Source: Nitrospirota bacterium
Lineage (GTDB): Bacteria; Nitrospirota; Thermodesulfovibrionia; Thermodesulfovibrionales; Magnetobacteriaceae
Reading direction: 5' to 3'
Assembly: GCA_015233265.1 (NCBI GenBank)
Contig: JADFXZ010000097.1
Span: 1 to 5,605 of the forward strand
DNA length: 5,605 bases
The notes under the pieces are model-generated. The model was not told where the DNA came from and ran no database searches. It saw only the letters and a list, made by a program, of their open reading frames with translations. This document shows positions 1 to 4,974 of this stretch, one piece after another. Both the position numbers and the translations under genes were made by a program. Each line of letters starts with the position of its first letter. The stretch's first letter is position 1.

Positions 1-29
1 TTGACAATTCCTGTTGCCGGTTGTATAAT
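1..29 (+). promoter_or_regulatory. Consensus sigma-70 promoter for the coiled-coil gene
   Basis: TTGACA at 1-6 and TATAAT at 24-29 match both sigma-70 consensus hexamers perfectly, and the spacer is exactly the optimal 17 bp. Transcription would be expected to start about 7 bases after the -10 box, near position 36. That is where the first plausible ATG of the downstream gene lies, so the transcript would have little or no 5' leader. The -35 box sits at the very edge of the window, so any upstream operator cannot be seen. Confidence 0.85.
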
Positions 30-35
30 GAGTAT

Positions 36-467
36 ATGAGCGTACTAACGATACCTCGCGTGATTAGGGAGCACATGGGCGATGATGCCAGTGGGGCGCT
101 TGCCGAACTTATTAATGACGTCGACATAGGGGCAAGGAAGGATGCCATTGCGATAGCCGAAGAGCGCTTTGAACGCCGACTTGTCGATGAGCTCGGCAAA
201 CTGCGACTCGAATTTCGAACTGAGATAGGCAAAATCAACGAACGTATTACTCTTGAGATAGGCAAAATCAACGAACGTATTACTCTTGAGATAGGCAAAG
301 TCAACGAACGCATTACAGAGGAATCCGGTAAACTGCAGCTCGAAATAGAGAAGTTGCGGGCTGAGACTGCCAATACTAAGGCTGAGATAATTAAATGGAT
401 GTTTCTCTTCTGGATAGGCCAGACAGCGGTGCTGATTGCCATTATTAAATTTTTAGTTGTGAAATAG
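36..467 (+). CDS. Small coiled-coil protein with C-terminal membrane anchor
   Basis: This encodes a 143-residue protein from ATG 36. The frame is open from TTG 21, but that codon lies upstream of and overlaps the -10 box, so it would not be in the mRNA. An alternative ATG at 75 has AGGGAG only 3 bases before it. The ATG 36 start gives an N-terminus MSVLTIPRVIRE, the short amphipathic opening I associate with DUF1640/CCDC90-like coiled-coil proteins of bacteria (recalled, not searched). The middle, about residues 40-115, is highly charged and predicted coiled coil. It contains several 11-residue units of the type E-I-G-K-I-N-E-R-I-T-L. Residues about 119-141 (WMFLFWIGQTAVLIAIIKFL) form one transmembrane segment followed by a very short tail. 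The protein is therefore probably anchored by its C-terminus with the rod in the cytoplasm. There is no enzymatic motif and the function is unknown. Its last 15 bp overlap the end of the convergent glycosyltransferase gene. Confidence 0.8.
   Translation: MSVLTIPRVIREHMGDDASGALAELINDVDIGARKDAIAIAEERFERRLVDELGKLRLEFRTEIGKINERITLEIGKINERITLEIGKVNERITEESGKLQLEIEKLRAETANTKAEIIKWMFLFWIGQTAVLIAIIKFLVVK
222..320 (+). repeat. 33-bp tandem repeat, three copies, in-frame
   Basis: The copies lie at 222-254, 255-287 and 288-320. The first two are identical base for base. The third differs at a few positions: G for A in GKV, C for T in the Arg-Ile region, and the last codon. Each unit is 11 codons and encodes EIGKINERITL or a close variant. 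Diverged units flank them in protein sequence: ELGKLRLEFRT before and ESGKLQLEIEK after. An 11-residue period matches a hendecad coiled coil. The perfect identity of two copies suggests recent duplication by slippage or unequal crossing over. Confidence 0.95.
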
Positions 468-1982
468 TCCCAGTCTGACAGGCACTACGACACAGTCAAA
501 TTTCTTAAATAAATCATATTCGTAAAAAATGCCGCCGTGCAGTGCCTGTTCAGACAGTGGATACACGGCAATGTCAGCGTCGATAATCCTATAGACCTCA
601 GCGTTATAAAATAAATATGGATAAAGATTATATTCGAGCTTGTCCGAAAACCCAAGCCGCCAGTGCCTTGTAGGGTCTGTTTTATGCAGCTGTCGAATGA
701 GCGGGGCAACTACACTCTGAGCTGCCCAGTCATGTGTGGTAACAACCTGTGTGGAGGCAATTGGCCCGGTAATCAGAATAATCGACGAGAAAAAAATCAC
801 AGAGGCAAGCACATATATGCAAGCCTTCAGGGCGAGCGGCGTAATAATATGTGGCTCTAACAAGGCCAACGCCCCCTCTGTAATAATGCCTACTGATAAA
901 AACATCAAGGGCAGCCAAAACACATGGTTGCGCGTAAAGCCTAAGGAGACCCCCCCCGCAGTTCGTGCCGCGTAGGCCAGTGAAAAAGAGGCGGCAAGCA
1001 CAAGTATAATAATCGCTGCGGCAGGCGTTACGGTCTTTTTGTTTATCAGTAGATTTAATATGAACAATATGGCAAGGACAGCAAGCGCTGGCAGCATAAT
1101 AAGCTGAATAATTGCCTCAGGGTGGAAGTGATAGAACTGTGATTTTAAGAACAGACCCTCGTCTGTGAGCGATGTTAAGATAGTGGAAAGCGGGTTGTTG
1201 ATTTCACTTTTCTTCCCTGAGACTGAGACGATCTTTGTAATAAGCCTGCTATAGAGCAAAACTAGGGCACAAGCCGATATGCACATAATGGCAACTCCCG
1301 TTTGAATAGCTCTGATGAGCGTGCTGGGCCGCTTGAGGCCGGTGTTTATCTTACTGTGGCAGGCAACGGCAAGGAAGGCAAGGTTTACGGGCACAATGGT
1401 ATAAAAACTTGTCAGCATCCCGCCTAAGGCAATAAAATTCAGACCACTAAATAGAAAGACCATCATTCTGTCCCTGCCTCTTAGGTATGTGGGGTATAAC
1501 ACAACAAGCAGCAGCTCCAAATACACCGCCCCAAGGGCCAGGGCATATCCCCGTGCTAGAATGCTGAGGTCGAAAAGAAAATAATTAAACAGGCAGGCCC
1601 CTAACAATAAAAACTTAATAATCCTGTTCTTTATGGCAAGCGCTATAATTAGAGAAATCGATGCCACATACACCAGGCCAAAAAAAACCGCCGGCAACCT
1701 TATCGCCGGCACCCACATGAAACTACCCAACTGCCCTAGTCCCCGGGTCGAGAGATAAATCAACACAGAGTTTAACACATGGTTGTTCGTTGAAGAGTAG
1801 TTTGAGACGGCGCTGTCGAGGCTCCTCGAAAATCTGAAATATGTGAGGGCCTCGTCATAAATTACCCCTGTGTAATACGCCTTGTATATCCTAAGAATCA
1901 CCGCCATAAGGACAACCGCGGCAAAACTCAATATGTAGAGTTTGCGTGTTACTATAGCCCCAAGTCCTGCCTCCGCCTTCAT
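453..1982 (-). CDS. GT-C type integral membrane glycosyltransferase (GT39/ArnT-like)
   Basis: This 509-residue polytopic protein is likely to transfer a sugar from a polyprenyl-phosphate donor at the periplasmic face of the inner membrane. About 11 hydrophobic spans are visible, roughly at residues 14-32, 96-116, 122-138, 145-163, 173-190, 193-208, 226-245, 291-312, 318-337, 354-374 and 385-405. The first loop carries Y42-D43-E44-A45-L-T-Y, the position and form of the catalytic acidic motif of GT-C enzymes. It is followed by N66-N67-H68-V-L-N and, near span 4, A143-R144-G145-Y146-A147, both typical of this group. A soluble tail of about 100 residues (406-509) follows the last span. Acceptor and donor cannot be read from the sequence; protein, lipid or exopolysaccharide glycosylation are all possible. 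The ATG at 1982 is the only good start near the first span, though no strong Shine-Dalgarno precedes it. The gene appears monocistronic, divergent from the 66-residue gene, and overlaps the convergent coiled-coil gene by 15 bp. Confidence 0.8.
   Translation of the reverse strand: MKAEAGLGAIVTRKLYILSFAAVVLMAVILRIYKAYYTGVIYDEALTYFRFSRSLDSAVSNYSSTNNHVLNSVLIYLSTRGLGQLGSFMWVPAIRLPAVFFGLVYVASISLIIALAIKNRIIKFLLLGACLFNYFLFDLSILARGYALALGAVYLELLLVVLYPTYLRGRDRMMVFLFSGLNFIALGGMLTSFYTIVPVNLAFLAVACHSKINTGLKRPSTLIRAIQTGVAIMCISACALVLLYSRLITKIVSVSGKKSEINNPLSTILTSLTDEGLFLKSQFYHFHPEAIIQLIMLPALAVLAILFILNLLINKKTVTPAAAIIILVLAASFSLAYAARTAGGVSLGFTRNHVFWLPLMFLSVGIITEGALALLEPHIITPLALKACIYVLASVIFFSSIILITGPIASTQVVTTHDWAAQSVVAPLIRQLHKTDPTRHWRLGFSDKLEYNLYPYLFYNAEVYRIIDADIAVYPLSEQALHGGIFYEYDLFKKFDCVVVPVRLGLFHN
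1680..1710 (-). terminator. Terminator-like hairpin plus T8 inside the glycosyltransferase gene
   Basis: Read on the coding (minus) strand, GCCGGC at 1710-1705 is separated by 9 bases from a second GCCGGC at 1695-1690. After two Gs comes a run of eight Ts (1687-1680). This is the layout of an intrinsic terminator with a 6-bp GC-only stem, about 270-300 bases into the coding region. It encodes part of residues 91-101 (PAIRLPAVFF). It could be coincidence of codon choice, or a site of premature termination if translation lags. The geometry is clear, but the function is unproven. Confidence 0.35.
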
Positions 1983-2003
1983 GGATGGATTTTACCACAT
2001 AAA

Positions 2004-2013
2004 TTTTTTTTTT
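2004..2013 (+). other. T10 homopolymer in the divergent intergenic region
   Basis: Ten consecutive Ts (A10 on the minus strand) lie about 20 bp upstream of the glycosyltransferase start codon, within its presumed 5' leader. Such a run can bend DNA and is prone to length change by slippage. There is no sign that it belongs to a terminator, because no GC-rich hairpin adjoins it on either side. Confidence 0.6.
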
Positions 2014-2039
2014 GCATACTTTTGTGTTACTGGTAATAT
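2012..2039 (+). promoter_or_regulatory. Candidate extended -10 promoter for the small membrane protein
   Basis: TTGCAT at 2012-2017 and TAATAT at 2034-2039 are separated by 16 bases. A TG one base before the -10 box (2031-2032) gives an extended -10 element. TATAAT also occurs at 2039-2044 but lacks a properly spaced -35. Transcription would begin around 2046-2051, giving a leader of roughly 40 bases before the ATG at 2087. Confidence 0.4.
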
Positions 2040-2066
2040 ATAATGTGTATTCGGACGCGGTATCAA
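2037..2066 (-). promoter_or_regulatory. Candidate promoter for the glycosyltransferase gene
   Basis: On the minus strand TTGATA (2066-2061), one base off the -35 consensus, is followed after 18 bases by TATATA (2042-2037). TATATT (2040-2035) is an alternative -10 box with a longer, 20-base spacer. It overlaps the candidate promoter on the other strand, so the two genes may compete for polymerase. The -10 match is weak, so this is only a candidate. Confidence 0.3.
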
Positions 2067-2072
2067 ATTGAT

Positions 2073-2078
2073 GGGGAG
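2073..2078 (+). promoter_or_regulatory. Shine-Dalgarno site of the 66-residue protein
   Basis: GGGGAG lies 8 bases before the ATG at 2087 and 11 before the second ATG at 2090. The spacing favours the first ATG and supports the view that this short frame is translated. Confidence 0.6.
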
Positions 2079-2086
2079 ACGGGGGC

Positions 2087-2287
2087 ATGATGCTCAAGGT
2101 ATTTTCTTTAATCTTCGGGACATATTTTGTAGGGGCATTGATAGTTGAAATAAGCAAGAGGCTCTCACAAGGGGTTGACACAAAGCAATTTAAGGCAAAT
2201 CAGGACAAGACATTTTGCGAAAGAAGGTTTCTGCCGCAGTTTAAACTGTCGTCGATAATGAAAAGGATAACTGGCAGGGATGAGTAA
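2087..2287 (+). CDS. Small single-span membrane protein, function unknown
   Basis: This encodes 66 residues. Residues 2-20 (LKVFSLIFGTYFVGALIVE) are hydrophobic and fit one transmembrane helix or an uncleaved signal anchor. The rest is short, polar and net basic, with several Lys/Arg clusters (ISKRLS, ERRF, MKRITGR), and contains one Cys. By the positive-inside rule the tail is probably cytoplasmic. I do not recognise a family. Support for a real gene comes from the Shine-Dalgarno sequence, a candidate extended -10 promoter, the membrane-protein-like composition, and the fact that it exactly fills the gap between two minus-strand units. A minus-strand frame over 1891-2181 overlaps it but is less convincing. 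Divergent from the glycosyltransferase, it may share its regulatory region. No functional link can be shown. Confidence 0.6.
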   Translation: MMLKVFSLIFGTYFVGALIVEISKRLSQGVDTKQFKANQDKTFCERRFLPQFKLSSIMKRITGRDE

Positions 2288-2304
2288 TCTGGCAGCAGCG
2301 GGTG

Positions 2305-2325
2305 GGCGCCTCAGGCATTGGCGCC
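2305..2325. other. GGCGCC inverted repeat between convergent genes
   Basis: GGCGCC at 2305-2310 and again at 2320-2325 can pair as a 6-bp stem with a 9-base loop. It lies between the end of the small membrane protein gene (2287) and the end of the receiver-kinase gene (2347), where a bidirectional terminator is expected. Neither side has a proper T-run, so it may be a weak or factor-assisted terminator, or only an mRNA 3' stabilising hairpin. Confidence 0.35.
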
Positions 2326-2326
2326 G

Positions 2327-2357
2327 TTGAGTTTACAATTGAGTTTTCAATTGAGTT
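2327..2357. repeat. 12-bp tandem repeat spanning the kinase stop codon
   Basis: Units start at 2327, 2339 and 2351 with exact 12-base spacing. Units one and two differ at one base (A2335 against T2347). The third shares its first seven bases, TTGAGTT. On the minus strand the series begins in the last codons of the receiver-kinase gene (E-L-N-stop) and continues beyond the TGA at 2349-2347. The stop codon therefore lies within a repeat unit, and reading through it would give K-L-N-C-K-L-N. Confidence 0.75.
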
Positions 2358-3564
2358 CTATCGTGAATACAGCGCCTCTTTCGCCATTGGCCGCCTGAAT
2401 CGTGCCGCCCATGTTGTCTTCAATGATTATCTTTGACATGTGAAGGCCAATCCCAGTGCCCTCTGCCCCTTTTGTCGTAAAATATGGCTCAAACAGCTTA
2501 TCTAAAAAAGCCTCCGGTATGCCCCCTCCATTGTCTCTTATTTCTATTATCACTGAATTGCCATGTTTTGACAGCAGGACTGAGATATCGCCTTCGTCGG
2601 CAGCTGCGGCAGCAGCGTTATTTCTGGCGATTGCGTCTGCGGCGTTGCATAAGATATTGAGTATCACCTGTTTGAACTCGTTTTTGAATCCCTCGACCCT
2701 TAACTCCGGCTCACAGATACATATCTTTTGGGATTGCTTGTCGGGCGGCTGACTCACTGCCTCCGGATACGCACATGATAAGCTGATGTTTATGCCGGCC
2801 TTTTTAAATAAATCATAGACCAGGTGTATGACTTCTTTAATAGCGGTGTTAATATTAAACGGAGATTTCTTCTTGCTCGGTCTGAAGAAGTCTGTAAAGT
2901 CATTGATGGTATTGGACATGAATCTGACTTGGTCTAAGGTGTTTTCTACCATCTCGTACATATAGGCGGCGTCCAGCTCGCCGCTTTCAAAGGCGGCTTT
3001 GGCGTCCTGGACATAAAGGGCGACGGCGTTGAGGGGTTGACGCCACTGGTGGGCAATCGCCCCTATCATCTGCCCCATCGAGGCCATTTTCGACTGTTGT
3101 ATTAACAGGTAGTCCTTTTGTCTGCTCTTTTGTACCTCCTCTTTTACCCTGAGTTCAAGCGTCCTGTTTAATTCCTTGAGCTTATTGTCCATGTCGTGTC
3201 TTAAGATGGCCATCTCTATGTTCGTCTGTAAATCTTTTTCCTGAAACGGTTTGAGTAAATACCCAAACGGCTCTGTCAGTTTAGCCCGTTCAAGCAGGGC
3301 GTCGTTGACATGGGAGGTCAGAAAGATTACCGGTATGTTACAGCATTGGCGTATTGCCATGGCGGTCTCTATCCCGTCCATCTGGCCTTTTAGCAATATG
3401 TCCATGAGAACCAGGTCGGCTGAGCCGGTCTTTGCCTGTTGAATTGCTTGCTGCCCTGAGGACACTATGGCAGTTACGGCATAGCCCATTGTCAGCAGGG
3501 CCATCTTTATACTGTTTGCGATGATAAACTCATCCTCTACGATTAGTATAGATTTCTTATCCAT
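2347..3564 (-). CDS. Receiver-HisKA histidine kinase (N-terminal receiver, no sensor domain)
   Basis: This encodes 405 cytoplasmic residues with no membrane segment. Residues 1-120 form a receiver domain with the acidic pair E10-D11, phosphoacceptor D55, T83 and K105. A coiled-coil linker (about 122-155) leads to a HisKA dimerisation helix with A171-H172-Q173-W174-R-Q-P-L-N, where H172 is the phosphorylated His. The ATP-binding domain follows with N-box N303/N307, D344-N-G-G-G (G1), F358-E-P-Y-F (F-box) and G369-T-G-I-G-L (G2), so every catalytic motif is intact. Unusual points are an extra stretch of about 20 residues (about 268-288, containing C-I-C) before the N-box, and six alanines at 317-322. 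The ATG overlaps the stop of the upstream kinase gene by 8 bases, so translation is probably coupled. The receiver may accept phosphate from that kinase and regulate this one (inference). A separate response regulator would be needed for output; none is in the window. Confidence 0.92.
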   Translation of the reverse strand: MDKKSILIVEDEFIIANSIKMALLTMGYAVTAIVSSGQQAIQQAKTGSADLVLMDILLKGQMDGIETAMAIRQCCNIPVIFLTSHVNDALLERAKLTEPFGYLLKPFQEKDLQTNIEMAILRHDMDNKLKELNRTLELRVKEEVQKSRQKDYLLIQQSKMASMGQMIGAIAHQWRQPLNAVALYVQDAKAAFESGELDAAYMYEMVENTLDQVRFMSNTINDFTDFFRPSKKKSPFNINTAIKEVIHLVYDLFKKAGINISLSCAYPEAVSQPPDKQSQKICICEPELRVEGFKNEFKQVILNILCNAADAIARNNAAAAAADEGDISVLLSKHGNSVIIEIRDNGGGIPEAFLDKLFEPYFTTKGAEGTGIGLHMSKIIIEDNMGGTIQAANGERGAVFTIELN

Positions 3565-4960
3565 CGATCTCTTGCCTTGCCCTAAAGCGCACCTTTATCT
3601 GAGTTCCCTTGTCGCCGTTGAGTTCTAATTCACCGCCGAGCTGTGTAGTGGCTATGCCTGTTATCAACTGCCAGCCGAGGGTTGGCGTATGCCAGATGTC
3701 AAGAGACTTAGGGATGCCAACCCCGTCGTCTGCCACAATCAGTTCGATTGTGCCGTCGGGGGAAGGATGAAGGGCTATGTATATCTGCCCCGTACCTCCG
3801 TCTGGAAACGCGTATTTCGCCGCGTTTGTGAGAAGTTCATTTATCATGAGGCCGCACGGTATGGCTAAATCTATCCCTAAAGATACCTTGTCTACATCTG
3901 TTATCAGCCTTACACCGGATAATTTGTCCACATATGTCTCATAAAGCGTTCTTATCAGTTTGTCGATATATGAGCTTACGTCCACACTGGTCATGTCCGT
4001 GCAGCGATAGAGCATCTCGTGAACGGCAGAGATAGAGCTTATACGATTCTCGGTTTCTCTAAATATTCTCAGGGAGGTTGCGTCATCGATAGAATAACTT
4101 TGCATTCTGAGGAGGCTTGAGATTACTGTCAGATTATTTTTGACCCTGTGGTGGATTTCCCCAAGCAGCAGGTCTTTCTCTTTAAGAGATAGCCTTATCT
4201 TGTCCTCCGCCTTTTTCTTTTCGGTTATGTTGCGGGCTGTTGCGTAAATTAATCCGGCCTGCGGTGTGGCAACCCATGACAGATATATATATTGCCCGTC
4301 TGTGCATTCATATCTGTTTTCGAAATCCACAGATGGTATACCCTGAGAGAGTCTTGCTATCTCATCCAGGGTCTTTTGCCTGTCATCAGGATGTACAAAT
4401 TCTATGAACGGCCTCGATAGAAGTTCCATTTCGGTAAACCCAAGTATCTTTTCAAACATAGGATTTATCCTTTTGAAATATCCATTGGTGCCGGCAATGC
4501 ACATCATATCGTGAGACATATTAAAAAACGTGTCAAGCTCATCCAACGCCTTCCTGCGTTTAGATATATCCCTGAATACGCCTAATATGAATTCCTTGTC
4601 TTCCATTAATATTGTCTTAGCATTTATCTCAACCCACACATACGTCCCGTCAGCCCGTAGCACCTTGTTTTCAATAGGCTTTACAGGCATCCCCGCTCTT
4701 GTTTCGGTAACATGCTGTGTGAATGTCTCTTTTGAATAATGTTCTACCTCCGGAGGGTGCAACTGGGATTGGTGCATCCCTATGATTTCCTCTTTCGGCC
4801 TCATAAGCAGGGTTGACGCCGAGGGATTTGCGTCAATGATTATCCCCGTATCGATATCCGCGATAAAAATAGCGTCAGGCGTGTTATCAAAGAGCAGTTT
4901 AAATCGATCCTCGCTCCTTTTTAACTCCTCCTCATAGCTTTTATGCCCTGCAGGTGTCAT
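3557..4960 (-). CDS. PAS-PAS-HisKA_2 sensor histidine kinase
   Basis: This encodes 467 residues with no membrane span, so it senses in the cytoplasm. A short helix leads into PAS domain 1 (about 12-132, starting R-F-K-L-L-F-D-N-T-P-D-A and ending in a PAC-like G-V-F-R-D-I-S). PAS domain 2 follows (about 140-250, with F-V-H-P-D-D and A-R-N-I-T-E-K-K-K). The phosphotransfer segment is of the HisKA_2 type: E268-I-H270-H271-R-V-K-N-N. H271 is the best match to the conserved His of the related HWE kinases. The ATPase domain has N374/N379 (I-N-E-L-L-T-N-A), D411-D-G-V-G and a G2 region L428-G-W-Q-L, with Trp where Leu or Met is usual. PAS ligand or cofactor cannot be told from sequence. GAAGG lies 8 bases before the ATG at 4960 and just after the HD-GYP stop codon, supporting both the start and coupled translation. 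HisKA_2 kinases often act on stand-alone or foreign receivers; the receiver of the next gene is an obvious candidate. Confidence 0.92.
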   Translation of the reverse strand: MTPAGHKSYEEELKRSEDRFKLLFDNTPDAIFIADIDTGIIIDANPSASTLLMRPKEEIIGMHQSQLHPPEVEHYSKETFTQHVTETRAGMPVKPIENKVLRADGTYVWVEINAKTILMEDKEFILGVFRDISKRRKALDELDTFFNMSHDMMCIAGTNGYFKRINPMFEKILGFTEMELLSRPFIEFVHPDDRQKTLDEIARLSQGIPSVDFENRYECTDGQYIYLSWVATPQAGLIYATARNITEKKKAEDKIRLSLKEKDLLLGEIHHRVKNNLTVISSLLRMQSYSIDDATSLRIFRETENRISSISAVHEMLYRCTDMTSVDVSSYIDKLIRTLYETYVDKLSGVRLITDVDKVSLGIDLAIPCGLMINELLTNAAKYAFPDGGTGQIYIALHPSPDGTIELIVADDGVGIPKSLDIWHTPTLGWQLITGIATTQLGGELELNGDKGTQIKVRFRARQEIDG

Positions 4961-4974
4961 CTAATCAGCCTTCA

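Noticed and set aside
1..29. Promoter at the window edge as part of an insertion-sequence end
   Set aside because: No terminal inverted repeat, target duplication or transposase frame is visible nearby.
21..35. TTG at 21 as start of the coiled-coil protein
   Set aside because: It lies before and overlaps the -10 box, so it would not be transcribed from the visible promoter, and no ribosome binding site precedes it. ATG 36 fits better.
222..320. Tandem repeat as a CRISPR array or regulatory iteron
   Set aside because: The units are directly adjacent without spacers, keep the reading frame, and encode coiled-coil units.
485..975. Several short frames on both strands within the glycosyltransferase gene
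   Set aside because: They lack ribosome binding sites and family-like features, and are explained as shadows of the long membrane-protein frame.
1891..2181. 96-residue minus-strand frame overlapping the glycosyltransferase start and the small membrane gene
   Set aside because: It has no recognisable domain and it crosses the promoter region. Both overlapping genes have better support.
2456..2752. 98-residue plus-strand frame opposite the kinase ATPase domain
   Set aside because: It is antisense to highly conserved kinase motifs, and its poly-Ala/Ser composition mirrors the kinase codons.
3251..3442. Plus-strand frame opposite the receiver domain
   Set aside because: It is antisense to conserved receiver residues, with no start signal.
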